The notes beneath the pieces were generated by a model. It was not told the origin of the DNA. It was given only the letters and a program-made list of their open reading frames with translations, and made no database searches. Below are positions 39,921 to 48,042 of a DNA stretch of 64,000 nucleotides, piece after piece (the stretch's first letter is position 1; each line of letters starts with the position of its first letter). The stretch comes from Treponema medium (GTDB lineage Bacteria; Spirochaetota; Spirochaetia; Treponematales; Treponemataceae): positions 496,001 through 560,000 of the forward strand of contig NZ_CP031393.1 in assembly GCF_017161265.1 (NCBI RefSeq), read 5' to 3'. The position numbers and the translations under genes are program-made.

Positions 39921-41297
39921 TTATTTTCCTCCTTGCGCAGCGGCTGCTTTTGCAGCTTCTTTTTGCTTCGCTTCACGTAACAGCTGTTTTCCAACCTTGA
40001 ATCGCTGGACAAGCTTTATACGAGCAGGACATACATAAGAACAGACACCGCATTCAATGCAGTCCATAAGCCCGTAGCGAACGGCTTCATCCAGCTTATT
40101 TGCTTTTAGAGCGCGAACAATAAGCACCGGTGAAAGGCGGCAGCTGCAATTTGTTACGCATTTACCGCAGCCGATACAGGGACTTTCTTCATCAATATTG
40201 ACTTCTTCCCGTGTTAAGAAAAGAACGCCCGACGTATTCTTCTGAATGGGAAAATCGGCGCTTTTCATCGCGAAGCCCATCATTGGACCGCCGGAAATAA
40301 TCTTGGTAACGCCCGGCTTTAAACGTACTACTTCGGGAATAAGGTCGCCGATACAAGTACCAATCGGAGCTATCGCATTAATCGGATTTTCACAAGCGCC
40401 GCCGCTAATCGTAAGCGGACGGTCGATTAATGGCATCCCCTTACGGAACGCATCGGAAATCGCCTTCATTGTTCCCACATTCTGAACAATACACCCGATC
40501 TGGAACGGAAGCCCGCCGGAAGGAATTTCTCTACCGACAACAGCAGACGTCAAGCTTTTTTCTCCGCCCTGCGGATATTTTGTTTTGCATAATTCAACGG
40601 AAATGTCGTAGGCGCCCGGCCCGACAGGATTTTGTTTTATCTTTGCAATCGCTTTTTCAAACACCGGAACCAGATGTGTTTTGTTATCTTCAAGCGCAAT
40701 AATCCCCTTATCGGCGCCGGTAATGTGCATAATGATCGCCATTCCGTCTATAATCGTTTCGGCGGAATGATACATCGAAGCGGCATCGGTACATAGATAC
40801 GGCTCGCATTCTGCAGCATTACCTAAAATGTAGTCTATTTTAGCATCTTTAGGAGGGCTCAATTTAACATGTACAGGGAAAGAAGCGCCGCCCATACCGG
40901 TTATACCGGCCTCGCGGATACGCTTAATAGCGTCCTCTTTTGTGCAGGTGAAGGGATCAAGCGGCTCCATAAAAGACTCGGAAGTGTCCTCGCCCGCTTG
41001 AATTGCGATACAAAGTGCGTCCGTGTTACCGGTAACGAGATGGGGTTCTATTTTCTTTACAGTACCGGAGATCGAAGCGTGCACGGGTGCAGACATAAAT
41101 TTGTCCGTTTCCGCTATTTTTTGACCTCGTACAACCGTATCTCCAACTTTTACTAACGGAGTATTCGGAGCACCGCCTTGGGTAACCGGAATCCACACCA
41201 TCTTTGTAGACGGCATAACGGCCAAGACTTCGGATTCGGCGGAAATAAATTTCCGCTCGGGAGGATGGCATCCTCCTTTAAATGATTTAGTACTCAT
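39921..41297 (-). CDS. rnfC: Rnf complex subunit C (NADH-binding, 4Fe-4S)
   Basis: A 458-residue peripheral subunit. The N-terminal part is the barrel-like and FMN/NADH-binding region (GGCHPPERK, then GMGGASFPVHVKLSPPKDAK). The C-terminal part has two 4Fe-4S motifs: CIGCGKCVTNCSCRLSP and CIECGVCSYVCPARI. No Shine-Dalgarno sequence lies before the ATG at 41297. A TTGACT/TATAAT promoter with 17-bp spacing ends 6 bases before it, so it is probably read leaderless. It heads the operon. Confidence 0.95.
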   Translation of the reverse strand: MSTKSFKGGCHPPERKFISAESEVLAVMPSTKMVWIPVTQGGAPNTPLVKVGDTVVRGQKIAETDKFMSAPVHASISGTVKKIEPHLVTGNTDALCIAIQAGEDTSESFMEPLDPFTCTKEDAIKRIREAGITGMGGASFPVHVKLSPPKDAKIDYILGNAAECEPYLCTDAASMYHSAETIIDGMAIIMHITGADKGIIALEDNKTHLVPVFEKAIAKIKQNPVGPGAYDISVELCKTKYPQGGEKSLTSAVVGREIPSGGLPFQIGCIVQNVGTMKAISDAFRKGMPLIDRPLTISGGACENPINAIAPIGTCIGDLIPEVVRLKPGVTKIISGGPMMGFAMKSADFPIQKNTSGVLFLTREEVNIDEESPCIGCGKCVTNCSCRLSPVLIVRALKANKLDEAVRYGLMDCIECGVCSYVCPARIKLVQRFKVGKQLLREAKQKEAAKAAAAQGGK

Positions 41298-41303
41298 TCT
41301 TTT

Positions 41304-41332
41304 ATTATATAAAACATCATATATTCAGTCAA
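41304..41332 (-). promoter_or_regulatory. rnf operon promoter
   Basis: On the minus strand TTGACT (41327-41332) and TATAAT (41304-41309) are 17 bp apart, ending 6 bp before the rnfC ATG. Confidence 0.75.
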
Positions 41333-41354
41333 GAAAAAATCCACGATTAAATCA

Positions 41355-41497
41355 GGAGAAACGCATCAGACTCCTTCCCAGATTTCCCCGCAAAATCAGG
41401 GCGCTGTTCAAGCAGAATTGAACCTCTTCACGGTTCAAATGCTCGCCCAGCCCCCTGATTTTGCGATTTATATTTACCCGTCTGATGCTTTTCCCTC
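41355..41497. repeat. Family-2 MITE-like palindromic element, full copy
   Basis: 143 bp with ends GGAGAAACGCATCAGAC and GTCTGATGCTTTTCCCT. Inner arms CCCGCAAAATCAGGG and CCCTGATTTTGCG. Centre TTCAAGCAGAATTGAACC and CTTCACGGTTC. It lies in the divergent gap between rnfC and fabV; no gene was seen. Confidence 0.8.
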
Positions 41498-41645
41498 TTT
41501 GCTGGAAAAATGAAAGGTACTATCGGCAAACGGTAAAAACTGATAAACTAATAAATTGATTAAACTATTAAGAGTATCACGGCCACAGCCGACATAAACA
41601 GGGATATAGAGAATAGAGTAATCCGTGTATTACGGCATTGCCAAT

Positions 41646-41665
41646 TAATGCATAATTATGCATTA
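41646..41665. promoter_or_regulatory. 20-bp perfect palindrome upstream of the fabV-acc operon
   Basis: TAATGCATAATTATGCATTA is a perfect 20-bp palindrome starting 62 bp before the fabV ATG. It overlaps a candidate promoter, TTGCCA (41639-41644) with ATTATG at 41662-41667. Such placement suits a dimeric repressor controlling fatty-acid synthesis. The regulator is not known. Confidence 0.6.
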
Positions 41666-41706
41666 TGAAAGCTCAGTGGCTTATTATATGGTAAGGAGTA
41701 GAAAGA

Positions 41707-42903
41707 ATGAGTATGAAACCGATGTTGAGGAGCAATATCTGTTTAAATGCACATCCTCAAGGGTGTAAAAAAGCGGTTGAAGATCAAATCGCGTATACAA
41801 AAAAGCGAGCTGCTACCCATCCGGCGGGAACGGCTGTGCCGAAAAACGTGTTGGTGGTCGGCTGTTCCGGCGGGTACGGACTGGCAAGCCGGATTACGGC
41901 AGCGTTCGGCTATGGGGCTACAACCATCGGCGTGTCCTATGAAAAAGCCGGTTCCGAAAAAAAATGGGGAACCCCCGGTTGGTACAACAACTTAGCGGTT
42001 GATACCGCTGCAAAAGAGGCGGGGCTTGTATCCGTTACCATCGACGGCGATGCATTCTCCGATACCATCAAAGAACAGGTCATTGCCGAAGCAAAAAAAC
42101 TGGGCATACAGTTTGATTTGATTGTCTACAGTGTGGCAAGCTCCGTGCGTACCGATCCCGAGACCGGCGTTACCTACCGCTCGGCGCTCAAGCCCTTCGG
42201 AAAGCCGTTTACCGGCAAAACCCTCGACCCGTTCACCGGCGCTTTGACGGAAATTACCGCAGAACCGGCAACTGACGAAGAAGCCGCCGCTACCGTAAAG
42301 GTCATGGGCGGTGAGGATTGGCAGCGTTGGATAGAAAAACTCGGCGCTGCGGATCTGCTTGCACAAGGATGTATTACGGTTGCGTATTCCTACATTGGGC
42401 CGGAAGCTACACAAGCGCTGTACCGCAAGGGCACCATCGGTAAAGCGAAGGAACACTTGGAAGCCACCGCCCATGCATTGAACACCAAGCTCGCTGCCCT
42501 AAAAGGACAAGCCTTTGTGTCGGTTAACAAGGGACTGGTAACCCGTGCAAGCGCCGTTATTCCGGTTATTCCGCTCTATTTGGCTAGCCTTTTTAAGGTG
42601 ATGAAGGAAAAAGGCACACACGAAGGCTGTATCGAACAGATCAACCGCCTTTTTGACAGCCGCCTGTATACGGTGGACGGGGTTATCCCAACGGACAGCG
42701 AACACCGTATCCGCATCGACGACTGGGAGTTGGACGAAGGGGTGCAGTCCGCCGTTGCCGCGATTATGGCAACCGTTACCGACGAAACCAGCCGCGAACT
42801 TACCGATGTGGATGAATATCGGCACGACTTTTTGGCGATTAACGGGTTTGATATTGCCGGCATCGATTATGATGCCGAGATTGACCGGTTCGACCGGATA
42901 TAA
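41707..42903 (+). CDS. fabV: Trans-2-enoyl-CoA/ACP reductase FabV (TER)
   Basis: A 398-residue NADH-dependent enoyl reductase of the FabV/TER type, well studied from T. denticola. It has the N-terminal MKPMLRSNICLNAHPQGC, nucleotide-binding VVGCSGGYGLASR (51-62) and catalytic Y-x8-K at Y239 and K248 in LYRKGTIGKAK. It completes the fatty-acid elongation cycle and replaces FabI or FabK. AAGGAG precedes the ATG. The four acetyl-CoA carboxylase genes follow on the same strand. Confidence 0.96.
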   Translation: MSMKPMLRSNICLNAHPQGCKKAVEDQIAYTKKRAATHPAGTAVPKNVLVVGCSGGYGLASRITAAFGYGATTIGVSYEKAGSEKKWGTPGWYNNLAVDTAAKEAGLVSVTIDGDAFSDTIKEQVIAEAKKLGIQFDLIVYSVASSVRTDPETGVTYRSALKPFGKPFTGKTLDPFTGALTEITAEPATDEEAAATVKVMGGEDWQRWIEKLGAADLLAQGCITVAYSYIGPEATQALYRKGTIGKAKEHLEATAHALNTKLAALKGQAFVSVNKGLVTRASAVIPVIPLYLASLFKVMKEKGTHEGCIEQINRLFDSRLYTVDGVIPTDSEHRIRIDDWELDEGVQSAVAAIMATVTDETSRELTDVDEYRHDFLAINGFDIAGIDYDAEIDRFDRI

Positions 42904-43037
42904 GAGCCATCTCTCCTGTTGAGTACAACGGTACGGAACCACCTATGCCGGTGTATGTTAACAGGATCAGGTTGGATATTTTACACAATGCCGGCGATAT
43001 AGTTGAAGATGAACCGGCATCGACACAGAGTAAGAAT

Positions 43038-43628
43038 ATGAACGAAAAATTTATTTTGAATGTCTTTGACAAATTTGAAAAGAGCTCGGCAGTGCTGCTC
43101 CATATAAAGGAAGGCGAAGCGGAGCTGACGTTGAAAAAAGAAGCGGCGTATCAGAATGTGCAGGCTGCCGTGCCGTTTGCAGTGCAAAATACACCGATGC
43201 AGCCTGTTGCCGGTGTGGACACAAACGGATATGCGGCAGCAGGCACCATGAGCGCCGGAGCGGCTCCTCATGGAGCGGCTCTGATGTCCCCCGCAGTTGC
43301 AACGGGAATATCGACTGGGGCAGAAAGCAATCCGACAAGCGCAAATTCCGTAGGTGCAGCGGCCAATACCATCTCCGGTACTGATGCAAACCTCGTAACG
43401 GTAAAAAGCCCCATTGTCGGTTCATTCTACCGCTCACCCTCCCCTGATGCTCCCGCGTATGTTGAAAAGGGGGCTAAGGTTTCAAAAGGGCAGCCGCTGT
43501 GCATCCTCGAAGCAATGAAGATGATGAACACCCTTGAGTGCGAATACGACGGAACGATTGAAGAAATTCTTGCGGTAAACGGTGATTTGGTTGAGTTTGA
43601 CCAGCCGCTCTTTATAATCAGGATTTAG
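43038..43628 (+). CDS. accB: Biotin carboxyl carrier protein AccB
   Basis: A 196-residue biotin carrier of acetyl-CoA carboxylase. The N-terminal MNEKFILNVFDKFEKSS is the typical start, followed by an Ala/Gly/Ser-rich linker. The biotinyl domain has the motif CILEAMKMMNTLECEYDG with the biotinylated Lys, then EEILAVNGDLVEFDQPLF. The ATG at 43038 is preferred; one at 42945 would add 31 residues with no similarity to the family. The 134-bp gap after fabV contains nothing else recognisable. It abuts accC with 2 bp. Confidence 0.93.
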   Translation: MNEKFILNVFDKFEKSSAVLLHIKEGEAELTLKKEAAYQNVQAAVPFAVQNTPMQPVAGVDTNGYAAAGTMSAGAAPHGAALMSPAVATGISTGAESNPTSANSVGAAANTISGTDANLVTVKSPIVGSFYRSPSPDAPAYVEKGAKVSKGQPLCILEAMKMMNTLECEYDGTIEEILAVNGDLVEFDQPLFIIRI

Positions 43629-43630
43629 AT

Positions 43631-44953
43631 ATGATACGGAAAATGCTGATTGCAAACCGCGGTGAAATTGCTGTCCGCGTTATCCGCGCCTGCCGTGAAA
43701 TGGGTATTGAAACGGTCGCCGTATATTCAACTGCCGATAAAGAATGTCTGCATGTGCAATTAGCGGATCATGCAGTGTGTATCGGACCGCCGCCTTCCTC
43801 CAAAAGCTATTTGAACAAGGACGCGCTGATTACCGCCGCCCTCTGTACCGGCTGTGATGCGATACACCCCGGTGTCGGCTTCCTTTCAGAAAATGCAGAT
43901 TTCGCACGTGAGGTAGAAAAATCCCGTATGTTCTGGATTGGACCAAAACCCGACACTATCGAAATGCTCGGCGATAAAGTAAGAGCGCGGGAAACCGCTC
44001 AAAAAAGCGGCTTGCCGATTACCCCCGGGTCTGCCGGTGCAATTACGACAAAAGAGCAAGCTATAGAAACCGCAAATAAATGCGGGTATCCCGTTATCAT
44101 TAAAGCAGCCTCAGGCGGCGGCGGCAAGGGAATGCGTATTGTCTGGAAAGAAGCCGACTTAGCCGAAAACCTCGCCATCGCGTCTTCGGAGGCGGAAGCC
44201 AATTTTGCCGACGGCACAGTCTATATTGAAAAATACTTGAGCGACCCGCGACATGTTGAGCTGCAGGTTATCGGCGATGGAGCCGGAGGTGTTGCAATCC
44301 TTGGTGAACGTGATTGCTCGGTACAGCGGAATCACCAAAAATTGATAGAAGAAAGCCCTTCTCAGGCAGTCAGCGATGCAATGTACGATGCGATGTGCTC
44401 CGGCGCCAAAAAGCTTTTTTCTACGCTCAACTATTGCGGAGCGGGTACCATCGAGTTTCTCGTTTCCGGCGAGCAGTTCTATTTTATGGAAGTAAACGCA
44501 CGTGTACAGGTGGAACACCCCGTCTCCGAAATGGTAACCGGCACCGACATTATCCGTGAGCAGATTACCGTGTGTACGGGCGGCAAGATGACGCTTCCCG
44601 ATGGTGTGCTACCGGTAAAGGGCTGGGCAATCGAAGCCCGTATCAATGCGCGCACACCCGGGTTGATTACAAACTTGCGAGTACCCGGCGGAAATGGTGT
44701 CCGGTTCGATGGATTTTTATATCAGGGTTATAAGGTAGTGCCTTTCTACGATTCAATGACCGCTAAGCTAATCGTGCATGGAGCGGATCGGGCACAAACC
44801 ATTAAAAAACTGCTGTGTGCGCTGGATGAGCTACACATCGAAGGGATCCAAACCAATATCGAAGAGCAAAAAAAGATTTTACGATCTGCTCAATTCCAAT
44901 CGGGAACCTTCGGCACCAGTCTCTATGCACAGTTATTTGAGGGAGAAAAATAA
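43631..44953 (+). CDS. accC: Biotin carboxylase AccC
   Basis: A 440-residue ATP-grasp enzyme that carboxylates biotin on AccB. Markers: N-terminal MIRKMLIANRGEIAVRVIRA, the glycine-rich ATP loop IIKAASGGGGKGMRIV, MEVNARVQVEHPVSE with metal and catalytic residues, and the C-terminal domain. It overlaps accD by one base (TAATG), so they are coupled. It is part of the fabV-accBCDA operon. Confidence 0.96.
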   Translation: MIRKMLIANRGEIAVRVIRACREMGIETVAVYSTADKECLHVQLADHAVCIGPPPSSKSYLNKDALITAALCTGCDAIHPGVGFLSENADFAREVEKSRMFWIGPKPDTIEMLGDKVRARETAQKSGLPITPGSAGAITTKEQAIETANKCGYPVIIKAASGGGGKGMRIVWKEADLAENLAIASSEAEANFADGTVYIEKYLSDPRHVELQVIGDGAGGVAILGERDCSVQRNHQKLIEESPSQAVSDAMYDAMCSGAKKLFSTLNYCGAGTIEFLVSGEQFYFMEVNARVQVEHPVSEMVTGTDIIREQITVCTGGKMTLPDGVLPVKGWAIEARINARTPGLITNLRVPGGNGVRFDGFLYQGYKVVPFYDSMTAKLIVHGADRAQTIKKLLCALDELHIEGIQTNIEEQKKILRSAQFQSGTFGTSLYAQLFEGEK

Positions 44954-45735
44954 TGGAATGTCCTCATTGTAAAAAACAATATGAACGAGAAACACTTTTG
45001 AAACACTTAATGGTATGCCCCGACTGCGGCTACCACATGCGGATGGATGTCCCCGACCGGATTGCCTATCTTACCGACAAAGATACGTTTGAAGAGCTTG
45101 ATACAACGCTTAGGACGATGAATCCCATTCAAATGGCAGGTTATGAAGAAAAAATCTCCGCCGCGGAGGCAAAAACCTCGATGAATGAAGCCGTTGTTAC
45201 CGGCAAATGTAAGATCGAAGGCAGAGATGCACTGCTGGGCATTATGTCGTTCGACTTTCTCGGCGGTTCTATGGGTTCAGTTGTCGGAGAAAAAATTTCC
45301 CGGCTTATGCTAAAGGGTGCAGCGGAACGGATACCGGTGATTATCTACGCAACGTCGGGTGGTGCGCGTATGCAGGAAGGGCTTTTTTCGCTCATGCAGA
45401 TGGCAAAAACCTCAAGCGCGGCGGCGGAGTTGGACGACAAGGGAGTTCCTTTCTTTCTTATGCTCTGCGACCCCACGACAGGCGGCGTAACAGCAAGTTT
45501 TGCGATGCTCGGCGATGTAATTGCGGCGGAACCCAATGCGCTTATCGGTTTTGCAGGGCCGCGTGTTATTGAAGGTACCATCCACCAGCAGCTGCCGGAA
45601 GGCTTTCAGCGCGCCGAGTTCCAGCTCAAAAAAGGCTTTGTTGACCGCATTGTGCCGCGCATCGAGCAAAAACACTTTTTTGCTGTGATGATCGACGCGC
45701 ACATGAATCCGCCGTTCGGCAAGGAAAGGAAGTAA
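44953..45735 (+). CDS. accD: Acetyl-CoA carboxylase carboxyltransferase subunit beta AccD
   Basis: A 260-residue subunit. The N-terminal zinc ribbon is CPHCKKQ...CPDCGYH (two CxxC pairs). The crotonase-like carboxyltransferase fold contains YATSGGARMQEGLFSLMQMA and DPTTGGVTASFAMLGDVI. It starts at the A shared with the accC stop codon and is followed by accA after one base. Confidence 0.96.
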   Translation: MECPHCKKQYERETLLKHLMVCPDCGYHMRMDVPDRIAYLTDKDTFEELDTTLRTMNPIQMAGYEEKISAAEAKTSMNEAVVTGKCKIEGRDALLGIMSFDFLGGSMGSVVGEKISRLMLKGAAERIPVIIYATSGGARMQEGLFSLMQMAKTSSAAAELDDKGVPFFLMLCDPTTGGVTASFAMLGDVIAAEPNALIGFAGPRVIEGTIHQQLPEGFQRAEFQLKKGFVDRIVPRIEQKHFFAVMIDAHMNPPFGKERK

Positions 45736-45736
45736 C

Positions 45737-46669
45737 ATGAATAAAGAAAACGAACAGCTGACCGACCAAAGTGAAATTCTGTCAAGTCTCCGTGATATTG
45801 CAGACAAATATGGGCTCGATATTACCAAAGAACTTAAAACGATAAATGAAAAACTGCAAGCAAGTTCTGCAATTTCGCAAGTGTGGCGGAAAATCGAACT
45901 CGCCCGACACAATGACCGTCCACGTACCCTCGATTATATCGATATGATCTTTGATAACTTTATCGAGCTGCACGGAGATCGTTGTTTTGGGGACGATCCT
46001 GCACTGATAGGCGGTATTGCATTTATCAATGGAATACCGGTAACGGTTATCGGTAACCAAAAAGGACGGAACTTGCGGGAAACCATCGACCGGAACGGCG
46101 GTATGGCAAACCCCGAAGGCTACCGTAAAGCGCTCAGACTGATTAAACAGGCGGAAAAATTCCACCGTCCGATTATCACCTTTGTTGACACGCAGGGCGC
46201 CTATCCGGGACTCGGTTCGGAGGAACGCGGTATCGCCGAAGCTATCGCGGTAAACTTACGAGAACTGAGCCGTGTAAAAGCCCCTGTTATCTGCTTTGTC
46301 ATTGGAGAAGGCGGCTCAGGCGGTGCACTCGGCATCGGAGTCGGCGATAAGGTATATATGCTGGAAAATGCGATTTTCTCGGTTATCTCTCCGGAGGGCT
46401 GTGCATCGATTCTATTGCGGGATTCAAGCAAGGCAAAGGACGCCGCCGCGATGCTGAAAATTACCAGCCACGAGGTACTCGGACTCAAGTTGATTAACGG
46501 CGTTATTGGAGAGCCGGTCGATGGCGCCCATACCAACCCGCAGCAGGCGGCCGATAAGATCCGCGCACAAATCCTGCACGACCTAGCCGATCTTTGTAAG
46601 CGCGATCCCAAAGTCTTGGTGCGCTACCGCCGCAAAAAAATACACGCAATCGGTCTTTACTCGGAGTAA
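45737..46669 (+). CDS. accA: Acetyl-CoA carboxylase carboxyltransferase subunit alpha AccA
   Basis: A 310-residue subunit that forms the carboxyltransferase tetramer with AccD. Markers include ELHGDRCFGDDPALIGGIA, RNGGMANPEGYRKALRL, FVDTQGAYPGLGSEERG and IGEGGSGGALGIG. It is the last gene of the operon; hairpins follow 8 bp and 63 bp after the stop codon. Confidence 0.96.
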   Translation: MNKENEQLTDQSEILSSLRDIADKYGLDITKELKTINEKLQASSAISQVWRKIELARHNDRPRTLDYIDMIFDNFIELHGDRCFGDDPALIGGIAFINGIPVTVIGNQKGRNLRETIDRNGGMANPEGYRKALRLIKQAEKFHRPIITFVDTQGAYPGLGSEERGIAEAIAVNLRELSRVKAPVICFVIGEGGSGGALGIGVGDKVYMLENAIFSVISPEGCASILLRDSSKAKDAAAMLKITSHEVLGLKLINGVIGEPVDGAHTNPQQAADKIRAQILHDLADLCKRDPKVLVRYRRKKIHAIGLYSE

Positions 46670-46677
46670 AAAAAAGA

Positions 46678-46766
46678 CCTCTCAAACAAAAAACGTTGAG
46701 AGGCTCTTACTTCTTTAAGTATTCATTCAGGAGAGCCTCTAAAAACCTAACCGTTTTTAGAGGCTC
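46678..46766. terminator. Two hairpins after accA
   Basis: Hairpin 1: CCTCTCAA/TTGAGAGG (46678-46703). Hairpin 2: GAGCCTCTAAAAAC/GTTTTTAGAGGCTC (46733-46766), an A/T-flanked stem that works as a terminator in both directions between accA and the convergent exported-protein gene. Similar CTCTAAAAA hairpins occur after pyrF (52152, 52252). Confidence 0.7.
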
Positions 46767-46795
46767 GATTAATCATCGGCAACCCCGTCAATCAC

Positions 46796-47494
46796 TTATT
46801 TACGGTTTAATGTACCCTTAGCTGTTAAAATGTTATCCTTTAACGCAAACTTCAGCGTTCCTTCATAATGATAGGCTGCATCGGAAGCAAAAGTGTCGAT
46901 TTTCAACGGTAATTTATCCCAATCCAAATCGGACATTTTTGTAGGATCACCGCCGGCTTTGAGGTATTCGGGCTTGATGACATAACCGGTATCTGTCTTT
47001 TCAGTAATATCTTTTGCAATTTTAGCTCCGGTGAGGATGTTAAAATCACCATTTGTATCGGTCGTTAACTCATAAGCCGTTGTCTTGCGGGCAAACCGTA
47101 TTATAAAAGCACCGTCGGTGTTTGTTACTTGGAGTCCGTATCCCTCGACGAATTTCCAATCGGCAAGCGGAAACAAAAACAGACTGCGAAGCGCTGCCGG
47201 AATTGCCGCTTTTTTATCTGCAGCATTACCTGCATAGCGAACGGCATTAAATGCTTTTGTAGAACCTTTCAAACTGGCGCCCGAAACCGCATCGAATTTG
47301 TCATGCACCGTCTCTTGTTTTCCAAGCGTCCAATTAAAATAATTGGATTCATAATCTTGTTTGGCAATGTTCATTCTAAAGTCGATTTTGACATCGGCTT
47401 TAGCATTGGAAGCTGTAGCATCGGCAGCTCCGGATGCAAACGCAAGAACACTTGTCAAAAAAAGAACCGATAATACGAAAGTGAATTTTTTCAT
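46796..47494 (-). CDS. Exported protein of unknown function
   Basis: A 232-residue protein with a cleavable signal peptide: MKKFTFVLSVLFLTSVLA and FASGAADATA with an A-x-A site near residue 21. The rest is beta-rich with Asp and Lys, no lipobox and no motif recognised. There are paired segments SGASLKGSTKAFNAVRYAG and TKMSDLDWDKLPLKIDTF. The ATG at 47494 is selected because AGGAGGAAGG lies a few bases before it and the signal peptide starts there. It is a single gene, convergent with acc and divergent from the pyr leader. Likely periplasmic. Confidence 0.75.
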   Translation of the reverse strand: MKKFTFVLSVLFLTSVLAFASGAADATASNAKADVKIDFRMNIAKQDYESNYFNWTLGKQETVHDKFDAVSGASLKGSTKAFNAVRYAGNAADKKAAIPAALRSLFLFPLADWKFVEGYGLQVTNTDGAFIIRFARKTTAYELTTDTNGDFNILTGAKIAKDITEKTDTGYVIKPEYLKAGGDPTKMSDLDWDKLPLKIDTFASDAAYHYEGTLKFALKDNILTAKGTLNRK

Positions 47495-47662
47495 ATTCCT
47501 TCCTCCTATTAAAGAAAATTTCGGATATTCCCGTATCATCGTAATTGTTTGCGATGGATAACATTGAAATATCGAAACACAGCATAATGAATTTCTTTTG
47601 AAAAGTAAAGTAGACGAACCAAAGGCCACAATACTGTTAGAAATCACACAAATCAGGGATAC

Positions 47663-47692
47663 TTGACATATCCTTCTTTTTTATGTTATAAA
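47663..47692 (+). promoter_or_regulatory. Promoter of the candidate RNA / pyr leader
   Basis: TTGACA (47663-47668) and TATAAA (47687-47692) are 18 bp apart; no gene starts within the next 340 bp. Confidence 0.7.
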
Positions 47693-47698
47693 CCTGCA

Positions 47699-47873
47699 AT
47701 TTAAATTGAAAGAGGCAATAATGACAAAGCGCTTACGGCAACACCAGTATAATCCTTGTGTACCATTCGGGGGTATAATCCGCAAGGGTTCACCCTTTCA
47801 ACTGCCGGTAAGCATTATTACCGTAACCGATAAGGATACTGTTTTCTAAATGAAGACAGTATCCTTTTTTTTT
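47699..47873 (+). ncRNA. Candidate structured small RNA or leader upstream of pyrB
   Basis: About 170 nt between the promoter at 47663 and a strong terminator (arms AAGGATACTGT 47832-47842 and ACAGTATCCTT 47856-47866, followed by T8). The transcript can form a long rod: AATAAT with ATTATT, GCTTAC with GTAAGC, GGCA with TGCC, and an inner CCTTG with CAAGG. GTATAATCC occurs twice in the centre. The only short ORF (about 42 codons from 47721) has no known product. No family recognised; either an independent small RNA or an attenuating leader of the pyr genes. Confidence 0.55.
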
Positions 47874-47888
47874 GCTTGAGGAGTGTAA

Positions 47889-47921
47889 AATAAAAGCCGT
47901 ACAAATAGCACGGCTTTTATT
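47889..47921. terminator. Second terminator before pyrB
   Basis: Arms AATAAAAGCCGT (47889-47900) and ACGGCTTTTATT (47910-47921), a bidirectional intrinsic terminator. A short plain hairpin CAAGTTTG/CAAACTTG follows at 47926-47949. Confidence 0.7.
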
Positions 47922-47989
47922 TACTCAAGTTTGCTCAAGCGCAAACTTGTATATCTTATGCACGTTCTCACTTCGTTGCGAACGCGCGT

Positions 47990-48026
47990 AAAAAGTCAAT
48001 CGAAAGTTGATACTTTCTTCTTGACT
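47990..48026 (+). promoter_or_regulatory. Hairpin just upstream of the pyrB ribosome-binding site
   Basis: Arms AAAAAGTCAA and TTGACTTTTT enclose an inner GAAAG/CTTTC pair. The 3' arm ends about 4 bases before GGGAGG of pyrB, so this could be an attenuator or influence translation initiation. Confidence 0.5.
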
Positions 48027-48042
48027 TTTTATGGGAGGTTCT

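Noticed and set aside
47721-47849. Possible 42-codon peptide in the RNA upstream of pyrB
   Set aside because: It has only a weak upstream GAGG, has no recognisable product, and the region is better explained by paired RNA arms.
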